From an uncultured Planktomarina sp. (GTDB lineage: Bacteria; Pseudomonadota; Alphaproteobacteria; Rhodobacterales; Rhodobacteraceae), in NCBI GenBank assembly GCA_905181815.1, contig CAJIZA010000003.1, positions 558,001 to 622,000 on the forward strand: a stretch of DNA of 64,000 nt, read 5' to 3'. This document shows positions 8,627 through 18,128 of the stretch, piece by piece. A program made the position numbers and the translations under genes. Each line of letters starts with the position of its first letter. The first letter of the stretch is position 1. The notes below the pieces were generated by a model. The model did not search any database. It was not told where the DNA came from and saw only the letters and a list, made by a program, of their open reading frames with translations.

Positions 8627-9545
8627 AGGGCGAATTCTTTATGCCGAACATGCGCAGGATATTCTAGCAGCCACCCTTGATTTGATGCACTCAGGTGAAC
8701 CCTGCGCCCTGGTGACCAGCCTGAATATTGAAGGCGGGGCTGCGCGGGAGCTTGGCTCTTTGGCGGTTATCAGTGGCACGGGAGACATGATTGGTTACCT
8801 GTCCAATGGCTGTATTGATCGCGATATCATCCATCACGGCATAGCCGCGATTGACAACGGCCAGCTCAAACATCTGCGCTATGGGGCAGGCTCTCCCTAT
8901 TTAGATCTCAAACTGCCCTGTGGTGGCGCTTTGGAGCTGGTGATTGATCCCGCACCAGATTTAGCAGTGCTTGAAGCGGCTTTGACGCACCTGCTCCACC
9001 GCCAGAAAACTGTGCTATCTTTTGCGGGTCGCAACGGACCTGTGCAGATAGAATATGCGCCAAAACCCGCGTTGATCCTCGCTGGGCGGGGTGCAATTTT
9101 ACGCACCACTGCGCAACTGGCTGCGCATATGGATTTTGAGCTACATCTTGCTTCCCCTGATCTTGAGGATCTTGCCCGCTTGGAGGAGCTCAACCCCACA
9201 ACACGCCAGTCTATGACCTCACCGAGTGCGCCGATTGATTTGGCGATAGACGCTTATTCTGCGGTCCTTCTCGTCTTTCATGATCACGAATGGGAGCAGG
9301 CTATTTTGATGCAAGTTTCTCAAAAAAATCCTTTTTTTATTGGCGCTTTGGGTAGCCGTAAAACTCACGCCATGCGGGTCGAGCGGCTCAAACAGGCGGG
9401 GTTGAGCGAGACACAATGTGCTCAAATCCAAGGGCCAATTGGCTTGGTGCCTTCGCTGCGCAATGCCTCGCTGATTGCTGTGTCAGCACTGGCTGAAATC
9501 ACAGCAAAATTGCCACCATTTCAAGTCCGCTTGTCCTCATCTTAA
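8616..9545 (+). CDS. XdhC/CoxF family protein (molybdenum hydroxylase maturation)
   Basis: 309 residues in two parts. The N-terminal XdhC_CoxI domain (about 1-120) includes EPCALVTSL, GYLSNGCIDRDI and LKLPCGGALEL. A C-terminal Rossmann-like XdhC_C domain (about 155-300) contains ALILAGRGAILRTTAQLA, FIGALGSRKTHAMR and GPIGLVPSLRNASLIAVSALAEI. Such proteins bind and sulfurate the molybdenum cofactor before insertion into xanthine or CO dehydrogenases. The start at 8616 overlaps the CoxG-like stop; a frame opening at 8568 lies wholly inside that gene. Its end overlaps the convergent MFS gene by 9 bases. The client enzyme is not in view. Confidence 0.88.
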   Translation: MQAEGRILYAEHAQDILAATLDLMHSGEPCALVTSLNIEGGAARELGSLAVISGTGDMIGYLSNGCIDRDIIHHGIAAIDNGQLKHLRYGAGSPYLDLKLPCGGALELVIDPAPDLAVLEAALTHLLHRQKTVLSFAGRNGPVQIEYAPKPALILAGRGAILRTTAQLAAHMDFELHLASPDLEDLARLEELNPTTRQSMTSPSAPIDLAIDAYSAVLLVFHDHEWEQAILMQVSQKNPFFIGALGSRKTHAMRVERLKQAGLSETQCAQIQGPIGLVPSLRNASLIAVSALAEITAKLPPFQVRLSSS

Positions 9546-10796
9546 AGCCGATGTAGCCCGTTTGGCAAAATTGAGTGGCAGGGCGCGCTCTTTGATGGGC
9601 AGGTGTACGATGGCGCTGAAGAGGCCCACTCCGACACCGAACCACCAAACGGCTGTATAGGTGCCATAGATGTCATACATCTTGCCCCCCAGCCAAACTC
9701 CAAGGAAACTGCCGAGTTGGTGGGAGAAGAACACAAGACCGAAGAGTGTGCCCATATAGCGCAATCCATAGATATGCGCGACCAAGCCAGAGGTTAGGGG
9801 TACTGTGGCCAGCCAGAGAGAACCCATGGCGACTGAAAATAAAATCACAGAAAGCGGTGTAATGGGCAGCGTGATGAACAGTGCCGCCACGACCGTGCGG
9901 GCCATGTAAATCCCGGCCAAGAGATATTTTTTCGAATAGTGTTTCCCGAGATAACCTGCCGCGAGCGTACCTACGATATTGGCCAGTCCGATTAGAGAAA
10001 TCGCCAGTGCTCCTAATCGAGATGTTGTGGTGATCCCAATAGAATAGAGCGCTCCACCTGGCAGAATTGGGCCACAAAGCTCCGTGACAAAGGCTGGGAA
10101 ATGCGCGGTGATAAAGCCCAATTGATACCCGCAGGAAAAGAATCCGAGAAAAATCAGCGTATAGCTTGGGTCCTTGAACGCCTTGATAAGCACCTCACCG
10201 ATACTCTCTTCTAGTTCGGACCTACTGGCCACCCGCTCGGTCTTCATCATCGGCAGGAAGATCAGCGAGCCGATGATAATGGCTGCGAAAATGATGAAAA
10301 CATGCTGCCAGGACATTAAACCCAGCAGGTATTCTGCCAATGGTGCACCGATCACCTGTCCGACTGAACCTGCAGCGGTGGCGATGGCCAGCGCCATGGA
10401 TCTATGCTCATCAGACGCGGCCCGACCCACCACGGCCAATATCACGCCAAAGCCTGTACCCGCGATACCGAAGCCGATCAATATCCCATAGGCCTGCATT
10501 GCGCCGGGTGTGACAGCATAGGACGATAGAACCAGTCCAAGCGAATAGACCAAGCCGCCAAGAGTAATGGCTTTGCGATCCGTCACCTTTTCTGCAATTG
10601 CCCCAAAAATGGGCTGCCCTATGCCCCAAAACAAGTTTTGAATGGCAATAGCCATGGAAAACTCTGCGCGTAGCCAGCCGAATTCCTCAGCCACCGGAAT
10701 TTGGAAAATACCAAAGGCGGCGCGCACGGCAAAGCTCAACATCACAATGATGCAGCCGGCAATCAAAACGGGGGTGACGAGGGCGGTTGTTTTCAT
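9537..10796 (-). CDS. MFS transporter (monocarboxylate/OFA-like)
   Basis: 419 residues with about twelve membrane helices. The opening helix LIAGCIIVMLSFAVRAAFGIFQIPVAEEFGW, the IFGAIAEKVTDRKAI loop between helices 2 and 3 (the usual place of the MFS A-motif) and a long central loop near 190-215 are typical of MFS carriers in the oxalate/formate and monocarboxylate group. The substrate is unknown. The gene is monocistronic, divergent from zapE (92-base gap) and convergent with the XdhC-like gene. Confidence 0.88.
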   Translation of the reverse strand: MKTTALVTPVLIAGCIIVMLSFAVRAAFGIFQIPVAEEFGWLRAEFSMAIAIQNLFWGIGQPIFGAIAEKVTDRKAITLGGLVYSLGLVLSSYAVTPGAMQAYGILIGFGIAGTGFGVILAVVGRAASDEHRSMALAIATAAGSVGQVIGAPLAEYLLGLMSWQHVFIIFAAIIIGSLIFLPMMKTERVASRSELEESIGEVLIKAFKDPSYTLIFLGFFSCGYQLGFITAHFPAFVTELCGPILPGGALYSIGITTTSRLGALAISLIGLANIVGTLAAGYLGKHYSKKYLLAGIYMARTVVAALFITLPITPLSVILFSVAMGSLWLATVPLTSGLVAHIYGLRYMGTLFGLVFFSHQLGSFLGVWLGGKMYDIYGTYTAVWWFGVGVGLFSAIVHLPIKERALPLNFAKRATSALR

Positions 10797-10888
10797 GTGT
10801 GGAATTTATTGCATAAAATGGAATCTGCAAGAGTGATAGCGGTGGGCACGCGATTGCACCCAGCGCGGCGCATAGCTATTGGAGAGAC

Positions 10889-11944
10889 ATGAACTTGCCA
10901 GATACCTATAGGAATGCCGTCGCCTGTGGAGAGTTGCAGCCGGACCCGGCGCAGGAAGCCGCGCTTTGCGCGCTTGAGCAGTTGCGGCTGGAATTATGCC
11001 AACCGCGCAAACGGGGCTGGTTTCGCAGGGCTGCGCCTGCGCCCGAGGGGATTTACCTTTGGGGCGGTGTGGGGCGTGGCAAGTCGATGCTGATGGATAT
11101 GTTTGCCCGCAATCTTGGACCATCCGTGCGGCGTGTGCATTTTCATGGATTTATGCAGGAGGTTCATGAAGGTATTGCCCGGGCCAAGGCACAAGGCGCG
11201 GTGGATGCCATTCAACCAGTGGCCGAAGGGATGGCCAGCGGCATCCGCTGTCTGGCGTTTGATGAAATGCAAATCACTGATATCACCGATGCGATGCTGG
11301 TGGGGCGTTTATTTGAGGCTCTATTTGCGGCGGGTATTGTCATTGTCGCCACGTCAAATCGTCACCCGGATGATCTATATAAAAATGGGCTTAACCGTCA
11401 GCTTTTTTTGCCCTTTGTCGCGCTGTTGCAACAAAAAATGGTGGTGCATGAGCTGGCCTCCCCCAAGGATTACCGCCAGGACAGGATGGCAGGGCAGGGC
11501 CGTTATTTTAAGCCTTTGGGTGAGGCCGCATGGGCTTCTATGGATCAAATTTGGATGAAATTAGCCGGGGGGCCGGGGCAACCTTTCGCCCTAGAGGTGA
11601 AATCCCGCCGGGTGATGGTTCCAGAGTTTCGCAATGGAATTGCTCGAATGTCTTTTGCAGAGCTTTGTGGCGCCGCTTTGGGTGCGGCGGATTATCTCGC
11701 TTTGGTTCAAGAGGCCAAGGTTCTGATGCTCGATGATATCCCGTTGCTCGGGCGCGCAAATGCCAGTGAGGCCAAGCGCTTTGTAACGCTCATTGATGCG
11801 GTTTATGAAGCGCAAATTGGGTTTGTCGCCTCTGCAGCGGCCGCGCCTGAGGCGCTGTATCCCAGTGGCACAGGCAGTTTTGAATTTGAACGTACCGCCT
11901 CGCGCTTGGCTGAAATGCAAACTGAGGGATGGGGGCGCGGCTAG
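10889..11944 (+). CDS. zapE: Cell division protein ZapE (AFG1-like ATPase)
   Basis: 351 residues of the AFG1/ZapE family. Walker A GGVGRGKS at 59-66, Walker B CLAFDEMQ at 121-128, then VGRLFEALFAAGIVIVATSNRHPDDLYKNGLNR, which holds the sensor asparagine and the family-specific RHPDDLYKNGL box. ZapE is an ATPase that destabilises FtsZ polymers in E. coli; the mitochondrial relative handles misfolded membrane proteins. A GGAGAGAC ribosome site precedes the ATG. The C-terminus overlaps the folC end by four bases, tail to tail. Confidence 0.94.
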   Translation: MNLPDTYRNAVACGELQPDPAQEAALCALEQLRLELCQPRKRGWFRRAAPAPEGIYLWGGVGRGKSMLMDMFARNLGPSVRRVHFHGFMQEVHEGIARAKAQGAVDAIQPVAEGMASGIRCLAFDEMQITDITDAMLVGRLFEALFAAGIVIVATSNRHPDDLYKNGLNRQLFLPFVALLQQKMVVHELASPKDYRQDRMAGQGRYFKPLGEAAWASMDQIWMKLAGGPGQPFALEVKSRRVMVPEFRNGIARMSFAELCGAALGAADYLALVQEAKVLMLDDIPLLGRANASEAKRFVTLIDAVYEAQIGFVASAAAAPEALYPSGTGSFEFERTASRLAEMQTEGWGRG

Positions 11945-13224
11945 GCGCCGGGATCATTCTCGCGCAATACATGCCCTGCCAGATATAATGATCCACAGAT
12001 CAAAACCCGTGCCTGCGGGTGGCGTTGGGAGAGGTTCTGCAGGGCTACGTGCACATCGCTTGCCTCGCGAGAGGGAATGGCACAGCTCCGGCCCACTTCA
12101 GCCAGATCTGCACTAGGAACCGCGTTGATTTCATTGGGAACGGTCACTGTGGTGAGCGAGGCGCAATGCGCTGCAATGGGTGCTAAAAACCCTTTCACAT
12201 CTTTCGTATTAAGCATGCCGCAGATGATATGGGTGTCGCGTTTGGGCAGGGTGGCGAGAGTTGCGGCGATGGCCCGTCCAGCGGCGGGGTTATGTCCACC
12301 ATCGAGCCAAAGTTCATGGCCGGGAAGGCTGGCCACGAGCGGGCCGTGGCGCAACCGTTGCATGCGGGCGGGCCAATAGGCTTGCAACATTGCGGCAATG
12401 CAGGCCTCTTCGCCCTGCCCGAGATACCGCAAGGTGGTGATCGCAGCGCCGGCGTTTTGAATTTGATGCGGACCTAGCAGGCATGGCATTGGCAAATCTA
12501 AAAGGCCGGTTTCGTCCTGATAGATCAAGCGCCCTGCCTCATTGGTGACATGCCAATGTTGCCCACATATGCGCAGATCGGCGCCAATTTTTGCCGCCTG
12601 ACGTTCGATCACCTCGAGGGCTTCCTCTGGTTGCGGTCCAACAATAGCGGTGACTCCGCGCTTCAGGATGCCCGCTTTTTCAAAGGCAATCTTGGCCAGT
12701 GTGTCCCCGAGGAATTGTTGGTGATCTAGATCTATAGGTGTAAGGACACAAGCCGCCGGCTTGTCGACCACATTGGTCACATCCAACCGTCCACCCATGC
12801 CAGTTTCCAGCAAGGTGTAATCGGCCGCATTTTCGGCAAAGCCCTGTAATGCAGCGCATGTGGTAATCTCAAAATAGGTGATCGTCTCACCGCCATTGGC
12901 GCTATAGCAGCGATCAAGCAGTTCTGTGAGCGCCGCTTCGCTGATCAATTCGCCGGCGATGCGGATACGTTCATGGAATTTCGCAAGATGTGGCGAGGTA
13001 TAGGCATGAACAGTTTGCCGTACACCTTCGAGACCGGCGCGGATCATGGCCAGCGTACTGCCTTTCCCGTTGGTGCCGGCTAGATGAATGACGGGTGGTA
13101 GCCGGTCTTGTGGATTGTCCAAAGCGCGGAGAAGCTGCCAAACTCGGTCTAAGGTCAAATCAATGATCTTAGGATGAAGGGCCATCATCCGGTCGAGGAT
13201 GATGTCAGAATTTTTTGATGTCAT
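11941..13224 (-). CDS. folC: Bifunctional folylpolyglutamate synthase / dihydrofolate synthase
   Basis: 427 residues. The Mur-ligase-type P-loop GTNGKGST lies at 50-57, followed by YTSPHLAKFHERIRI, the glycine-rich LETGMGGRLDVTNV and TPIDLDHQQFLGDTLAKIAFEKAGI. The ligase C-terminal domain includes LDGGHNPAAGRAIA. The enzyme adds glutamate to dihydropteroate and extends the polyglutamate tail of folates. The ATG overlaps the accD stop (ATGA), and accD-folC is a conserved pair in proteobacteria. Confidence 0.96.
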   Translation of the reverse strand: MTSKNSDIILDRMMALHPKIIDLTLDRVWQLLRALDNPQDRLPPVIHLAGTNGKGSTLAMIRAGLEGVRQTVHAYTSPHLAKFHERIRIAGELISEAALTELLDRCYSANGGETITYFEITTCAALQGFAENAADYTLLETGMGGRLDVTNVVDKPAACVLTPIDLDHQQFLGDTLAKIAFEKAGILKRGVTAIVGPQPEEALEVIERQAAKIGADLRICGQHWHVTNEAGRLIYQDETGLLDLPMPCLLGPHQIQNAGAAITTLRYLGQGEEACIAAMLQAYWPARMQRLRHGPLVASLPGHELWLDGGHNPAAGRAIAATLATLPKRDTHIICGMLNTKDVKGFLAPIAAHCASLTTVTVPNEINAVPSADLAEVGRSCAIPSREASDVHVALQNLSQRHPQARVLICGSLYLAGHVLRENDPGA

Positions 13225-14141
13225 TTCGCGCTATTCGTTTCGACAGAAGTCTCATCGGTCGAGGGTTTTGGCAAATCTCCTTTGATAGCGGGAGATTGTT
13301 TCAAAAGCATCCGGGTGATGGTGATCAATTCATCGCGCATATTGGTGCGATGTGTCACACGGTCCAACATCCCGTGATCCAATAAATACTCAGCACGCTG
13401 AAACCCTTCGGGTAATTTTTCACGAATGGTTTGTTCAATGACCCTTTGGCCCGCAAAGCAGATCAACGCATTGGGTTCGGCGATATGCACATCACCCAGC
13501 ATCGCATAGGAGGCAGTGACCCCCCCTGTAGTGGGATGCGTCAGTACAACGATGTAGGGAAGTCTGGCCTCTTTGAGCATTTGCACCGCAACGGTGGTGC
13601 GGGGCATTTGCATCAAAGACAAAATTCCCTCCTGCATCCGCGCGCCGCCGGCGGCTGAGAACAATATCAACGGGCGTTTGAGCTCGACTGCGCGCTGGGC
13701 TGCGGCGATGATGGCGTTGCCAACATACATGCCCATAGATCCACCCATGAAAGCAAAATCCTGGCACGCGGCGACAATACCCGTGCGGCCAATTTCGCCT
13801 TCCACGACCAGCATGGCTTCTGCCTCGCCGGTTTTCTTTTGCGCGGCTTTCATTCGGTCGGGATATTTCTTTTGATCGCGGAAATGCAGCGGGTCGTTGA
13901 TGGGTTTTGGCACATCCACTTCAACAAAGGTCCCACCATCAAACAAGGCTTCCATGCGCGCGCGCGGGCTGATGCTCATATGGTGATCGCAATGGGTGCA
14001 GACGTTCAAATTCTCCGACAGCTCGCGGTGAAACAACATCGTGCCGCATTCGGCGCATTTGGTCCAAAGATTTTCGGGAACTTCGCGGCGTGAAAACAGC
14101 GAATTAATTTTTGGCCTTACGTAATTAGAAATCCAATTCAA
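13221..14141 (-). CDS. accD: Acetyl-CoA carboxylase carboxyltransferase subunit beta
   Basis: 306 residues. A zinc ribbon C29-X2-C32-X15-C48-X2-C51 opens the protein, followed by the crotonase-fold carboxyltransferase domain with RTGIVAACQDFAFMGGSMG, FSAAGGARMQEGILSLMQM and HPTTGGVTASYAMLGD, whose Gly-rich loops form oxyanion holes. With AccA it transfers carboxyl groups from carboxybiotin to acetyl-CoA for fatty acid synthesis. The C-terminal 25 residues are a loose Ser/Thr-rich tail. It is translationally coupled to folC. Confidence 0.97.
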   Translation of the reverse strand: MNWISNYVRPKINSLFSRREVPENLWTKCAECGTMLFHRELSENLNVCTHCDHHMSISPRARMEALFDGGTFVEVDVPKPINDPLHFRDQKKYPDRMKAAQKKTGEAEAMLVVEGEIGRTGIVAACQDFAFMGGSMGMYVGNAIIAAAQRAVELKRPLILFSAAGGARMQEGILSLMQMPRTTVAVQMLKEARLPYIVVLTHPTTGGVTASYAMLGDVHIAEPNALICFAGQRVIEQTIREKLPEGFQRAEYLLDHGMLDRVTHRTNMRDELITITRMLLKQSPAIKGDLPKPSTDETSVETNSAK

Positions 14142-14204
14142 CGCGTGTGTTTCCTGTTCTATATGACTTGCGGTCAGTTAATCATCTACGGGAAAAATTG
14201 CAAC

Positions 14205-15086
14205 TCACCTGCGCAGTGCTACACGGACAGTGAGATAGGCCAATAGGAGGAAGGCGGCGTCATATGGCATGAGCGAAATTAACCTCTCCTCATCGGTGAT
14301 TGAAAAATCATACGTAAAAAGTGCTAACCCGCCTAGGTAGTCGGCAAATCCATACAGAACAATGGTATAGAAGTTCCAAACAAAATGGAACGCTATGGCC
14401 GGGCCAAGCGTACCGCTGCGCGCGGTGAGGTCGGCGGCGATCACACCAAAGACTGTTGTGGACAGGGCGATCCATGGCGCTGCTGCCCCCATCGTGGCGG
14501 GGTCATAATGCAAAAGGCCGAAAATTACCGACGGGATCACGATCCAGCTAAATCTATGCAGGCCAAGCGCTGCCAATTGGCTTTGTAAATATCCGCGAAA
14601 GACCAATTCTTCTGCGCTGACCTGAATGAGCAAGAACGCCAAGGTGAGGGGCAGCAGGCCGAGCCATTGGCTGAGTGGGAGGTTTGGCAAGAGCGTTTCG
14701 CCGTAATTTGCGATAGCAGCCACGACCGTGGCCATAATGAACAAACTTCCTATGGATCGGAGAAATTGTCCTTTCGCGCAGGTGAAATCGCCGATGAGCA
14801 TAAGCGGGCTGTGGTGATGCAGGCTCCAGACTGTGAAACTGACCGCCGCAGTCAAAAACCCGAAACTGCCCAGCATGACAAACATTTGACTTGGGCTGCT
14901 GGGGCCAGGCACTTGCATGGTCTGCTCAAACCAAGCCTCGCCCATGACAGATAAAAGTACCTGCCAACTGAGGCTTAAGAGCAGCATGTAGAGTAGAGCT
15001 GTGATCACAATTCCTAGGATCAGCCTTAGAAGGCTTGCCTTCGCTCGTGCCGGAGCGATGAGGGCTTCATAGGTTTTGTAAGACAT
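14205..15086 (-). CDS. CPBP family intramembrane glutamic endopeptidase
   Basis: 293 residues with about eight membrane helices. All CPBP (Abi/Rce1-type) active-site motifs are present: E159-E160-X3-R164 (EELVFRGYLQ), H193 in FGLLHYD, and H234-X3-N238 (HFVWN). The family includes prenyl-protein proteases and bacterial proteases of unknown substrate. I chose the ATG at 15086 because the family starts just before the first helix. The frame stays open to 15575, but that extension lies antisense to the ilvD start and has no membrane or family features. It is divergent from ilvD. Confidence 0.88.
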   Translation of the reverse strand: MSYKTYEALIAPARAKASLLRLILGIVITALLYMLLLSLSWQVLLSVMGEAWFEQTMQVPGPSSPSQMFVMLGSFGFLTAAVSFTVWSLHHHSPLMLIGDFTCAKGQFLRSIGSLFIMATVVAAIANYGETLLPNLPLSQWLGLLPLTLAFLLIQVSAEELVFRGYLQSQLAALGLHRFSWIVIPSVIFGLLHYDPATMGAAAPWIALSTTVFGVIAADLTARSGTLGPAIAFHFVWNFYTIVLYGFADYLGGLALFTYDFSITDEERLISLMPYDAAFLLLAYLTVRVALRR

Positions 15087-15221
15087 AAGGGAAGATACCG
15101 CGGTCGCGCTGTGCTGGCCAGCGCGAAACACATCGCTGCGCGTAACTTGGCGACCTTCACTCTTGTCCCAAGCCCGCGAAGCGCTTAAACAACCGCAAAG
15201 ATTTACATAAAGGGTCCCGCA

Positions 15222-16955
15222 ATGAATAAGCCTGTCTTTGACAAATCCAATCTGCCCAGCCGCCATGTGTCGGTCGGTCCCGCGCGTGCGCCGCACCGCT
15301 CCTTTTATTATGCGATGGGCATGACAGCCGAAGAAATCGCACAGCCTTTTGTGGGCGTCGCCACCTGTTGGAACGAGGCAGCACCCTGTAATATTTCGCT
15401 CAACCGCCAGGCTCAGGCCGCTAAGATTGGTGTGAAACATGCTGCCGGAACTCCGCGGGAATTCACCACAATCACCGTAACGGACGGGATTGCCATGGGT
15501 CATGAGGGGATGCGGTCCTCCTTGGCCAGTCGTGAGGCGATTGCCGATACCGTTGAGCTGACTGTGCGCGGTCATTGCTATGATGCGCTGGTGGGTCTTG
15601 CAGGTTGCGACAAATCCTTGCCAGGCATGATGATGGCTATGGTGCGGCTTAATGTGCCATCAGTTTTTGTTTATGGTGGATCCATCTTACCGGGCACGAT
15701 GAACGGCAAAGACGTGACGGTTCAAGATGTGTTTGAAGCTGTGGGCCAGCACCAAGCAGGCCAACTTTCAACCTGTGAGCTTGAAAAATTGGAAGCGGTG
15801 GCTTGCCCTTCAGCGGGTGCCTGCGGTGGACAGTTTACGGCCAATACAATGGCCTGTGTCTCTGAGGCGATTGGACTGGCCTTGCCAAACTCTACAGGGG
15901 CCCCAGCGCCTTACGAATCGCGTGACCAATATGCAGTTTCCTCCGGTGAAGCGGTGATGAACTTACTGGAGAAAAACATTCGTGCCCGAGATATCGTGAC
16001 ATTGAAATCTCTGGAGAATGCGGCGCGGGTTGTGGCCTGTACGGGCGGCTCGACCAACGCTGGCTTGCATCTGCCAGCGATTGCCCATGAGGCAGGCTTG
16101 GAATTTTACCTTGATGATGTCTGCGACATATTCCGCGATACACCCTACTTTGTCGACTTGAAGCCTGGTGGGCAATATGTCGCCAAAGACCTCTTTGATG
16201 TTGGTGGTATTCCGGTTGTGATGAAGGAGCTGCGCAAAGTGGGTTTGATGCACGAAGATTGCATGACCGCCACTGGGCGTTCCATGGGTGAAGAGCTGGA
16301 CTTAATCGAGCGTGAAGCCGATGGCCGGGTGATCTATCCGGTCGAAGCCCCCATCACAAAAACTGGTGGCGTTGTGGGCCTCAAAGGCAATCTAGCTCCT
16401 GAAGGCGCGATTGTGAAAGTGGCAGGCATCGCGGCACAGCATCAAATTTTCACTGGCCCTGCCCGGGTGTTTGAATGTGAAGAAGACGCTTTTGAAGCTG
16501 TTAAAGAGCGTGCCTATGAAGAAGGTGAGGTTTTGGTGATCCGCAATGAAGGCCCATCAGGTGGCCCGGGCATGCGCGAAATGCTCTCCACTACAGCTGC
16601 GCTTTCTGGCCAAGGCATGGGCAAAAAAGTTGCCCTCATCACAGATGGGCGTTTCTCCGGTGCGACACGCGGTTTTTGCGTGGGTCACGTGGGGCCTGAG
16701 GCGGCGGCCGGTGGCCCGATCGCTTTGATTGAAACGGGTGACGTGGTCACGATCAATGCTATTTCTGGCGAGTTGAATGTTGATTTGAGTAACGACGAAT
16801 TGGCCGAACGCAAAGCCAATTGGAAAGGCCCACGCGAGACCATATACGCTAGCGGCGCACTTTGGAAATATTCGCAATTGGTGGGTCCAACCTACCAAGG
16901 GGCGGTGACCCATCCCGGTGGCAAAGCAGAGCGTCACGCGTATTTTGATCTCTAG
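15222..16955 (+). CDS. ilvD: Dihydroxy-acid dehydratase
   Basis: 577 residues, typical of the IlvD/Edd family. Cluster ligands are C49 ([10 protein letters not shown]), C129 ([11 protein letters not shown]) and C201 ([15 protein letters not shown]). [21 protein letters not shown] near the C-terminus is the second family signature. The enzyme dehydrates 2,3-dihydroxy acids to the 2-keto acids of valine and isoleucine synthesis. The [15 protein letters not shown] block and the TDGRFSGA motif favour IlvD over the phosphogluconate dehydratase Edd. It is monocistronic, with a hairpin 9 bases after the stop. Confidence 0.96.
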   Translation: MNKPVFDKSNLPSRHVSVGPARAPHRSFYYAMGMTAEEIAQPFVGVATCWNEAAPCNISLNRQAQAAKIGVKHAAGTPREFTTITVTDGIAMGHEGMRSSLASREAIADTVELTVRGHCYDALVGLAGCDKSLPGMMMAMVRLNVPSVFVYGGSILPGTMNGKDVTVQDVFEAVGQHQAGQLSTCELEKLEAVACPSAGACGGQFTANTMACVSEAIGLALPNSTGAPAPYESRDQYAVSSGEAVMNLLEKNIRARDIVTLKSLENAARVVACTGGSTNAGLHLPAIAHEAGLEFYLDDVCDIFRDTPYFVDLKPGGQYVAKDLFDVGGIPVVMKELRKVGLMHEDCMTATGRSMGEELDLIEREADGRVIYPVEAPITKTGGVVGLKGNLAPEGAIVKVAGIAAQHQIFTGPARVFECEEDAFEAVKERAYEEGEVLVIRNEGPSGGPGMREMLSTTAALSGQGMGKKVALITDGRFSGATRGFCVGHVGPEAAAGGPIALIETGDVVTINAISGELNVDLSNDELAERKANWKGPRETIYASGALWKYSQLVGPTYQGAVTHPGGKAERHAYFDL

Positions 16956-16964
16956 GCTTCGCTG

Positions 16965-16996
16965 GGCAGCCAGCCTTTTTGGATTGGTTGGCTGCC
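16965..16996 (+). terminator. Hairpin after ilvD, possible terminator or mRNA stabiliser
   Basis: GGCAGCCAGCC (16965-16975) pairs with GGTTGGCTGCC (16986-16996): an 11-base stem with one G-U pair and a 10-base loop. It starts 9 bases after the ilvD stop. There is no T-tract behind it on the plus strand, so it may act as an RNA-stabilising 3' hairpin rather than a classic intrinsic terminator. Confidence 0.45.
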
Positions 16997-17123
16997 AAAC
17001 ACATCTTTTGACAGGACACAAGCTATAGGCGCTCCAGGCGCCCAAGTATCCTGGCCCAGTGGGATCACAATTGGTGCGCCGAAATGGTATTGCCTTGACC
17101 GTCGCAGTAAGCGCCGGGGTGGG

Positions 17124-17558
17124 GTGGTCTTTGCAAGCTGCGTCAGGTTACGCGGCAATGATGCTTTTGATCCCACTTATGTAAATCTTTTAACAGGTGC
17201 AGCTGCCGGTTCAGAAAATGATTGGCCTACGCTCGCAGTGTTTGTCCGTACTGGCGCGGGCAAAGGATGGCTTGCGGCGAGCGGTAAAGCCGACGACGTT
17301 TTGATTCACTCGGTGAAACGAAGTCGCAATGCGCTTTACATAGAACTCACAGATCGATCGCGCCCGGGCTATCTTGGCTCGTGGGGCTCGAAAGCCTTCG
17401 TGAATGTCGCAGATCCGCTGGCGGTTTTAGGGGTCTACTCTGGACTGAGCCCGAGCGTTTCTAGAATTGACGGAGAAGAGCTCCTCCGCGCCTTTGCCCA
17501 AGCGACGCTTGCCGCAGAAAATTCAGCGAAATACCCCCTCCTGCACAACAAAGCGTGA
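17124..17558 (+). CDS. Hypothetical protein, start uncertain
   Basis: A plus-strand frame of 144 codons from GTG 17124 to TGA 17558. I do not recognise the family. The middle has alternating hydrophobic and charged stretches (TLAVFVRTGAGKGWLAASGKADDVLIHSVKR) and ends in an amphipathic helix (EELLRAFAQATLAAEN). The frame is open and in phase back to the ilvD stop, so the true start, if any, could be elsewhere. No ribosome site is clear. No other long frame competes on either strand. It could be a real small protein, or the C-terminal remnant of a larger lost gene. Confidence 0.35.
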   Translation: MVFASCVRLRGNDAFDPTYVNLLTGAAAGSENDWPTLAVFVRTGAGKGWLAASGKADDVLIHSVKRSRNALYIELTDRSRPGYLGSWGSKAFVNVADPLAVLGVYSGLSPSVSRIDGEELLRAFAQATLAAENSAKYPLLHNKA

Positions 17559-17705
17559 CGTCACCAAACACGTCATGTAGGCTTGTTTTATCCCTCGTTG
17601 GAGCAGCCTGCTGCGGTCTCACCTGCTTGCTCATCTATGGCTTCCGCTCCAGTGTTAGCGCGATCAACCCCTAGACTTTTGGAGGGAAACGAGGTGTCAT
17701 GATGT

Positions 17706-18128
17706 TTGATTTTACAAGATAGTATAGACTCGAATAATTTGGAGTTGAGGAGATTTTCTATTACTTTGAACACCATAGCTCTTGTAAGCGCCGCTGATTT
17801 GTCATTTGAAACGCAACTTAATACGACGATTTCAACTGGATCAACTATTGCTATGATCACTACAACTTTAAAATTGAACTATAACGTCTCAGAAGTTGAT
17901 ATTCAAACTAGCAACGGTAGAAATGGCCTTGATACTTTTGTAGGTGGTCACACTTGCACAACCACAGACGATGGGGCGGTGGACGGTGCCGAAGAGCCGC
18001 AAATAACAGGAACAAAAAACACTACTTTCGCTGCTATGGTGAATAACAATACCTGGCTTTATTCTGCAAACCCTACGGAACTAGACCTGCTCAAAACTAT
18101 TGTGTGGCGTGGATTGGAACGAAACTAG
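17706..18128 (+). CDS. Orphan low-GC reading frame, doubtful
   Basis: An open frame of about 140 codons ending in TAG at 18126-18128. There is no ATG start; TTG at 17706 or at 17754 (after GGAG) are candidates. From the second TTG, LRRFSITLNTIALVSAADL could be a weak signal-like segment, followed by a polar sequence rich in Thr, Asn and Ser (LNTTISTGSTIAMITTTLKLNYN) with a TCTTTDDG stretch. No family is recognised. Composition is lower in GC than the neighbours, suggesting acquired DNA or a non-coding accident. The stop overlaps the OmpA-like stop tail to tail. Together with 17559-17705, which is empty, this is the least gene-like kilobase outside the pseudogenes. Confidence 0.3.
   Translation: MILQDSIDSNNLELRRFSITLNTIALVSAADLSFETQLNTTISTGSTIAMITTTLKLNYNVSEVDIQTSNGRNGLDTFVGGHTCTTTDDGAVDGAEEPQITGTKNTTFAAMVNNNTWLYSANPTELDLLKTIVWRGLERN

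Noticed and set aside
15087..15575. A 163-codon N-terminal extension of the CPBP protease frame
   Set aside because: It runs antisense across the start of ilvD, has no membrane or family features, and a good ATG for the protease lies at 15086.
16952..17176. Minus-strand frame of 74 codons behind ilvD
   Set aside because: It spans the ilvD hairpin, has no recognised family and competes with an equally open plus-strand frame.
17588..17860. Minus-strand frame of 90 codons
   Set aside because: It opposes the low-GC plus-strand frame, has no recognisable sequence and no good start signal.
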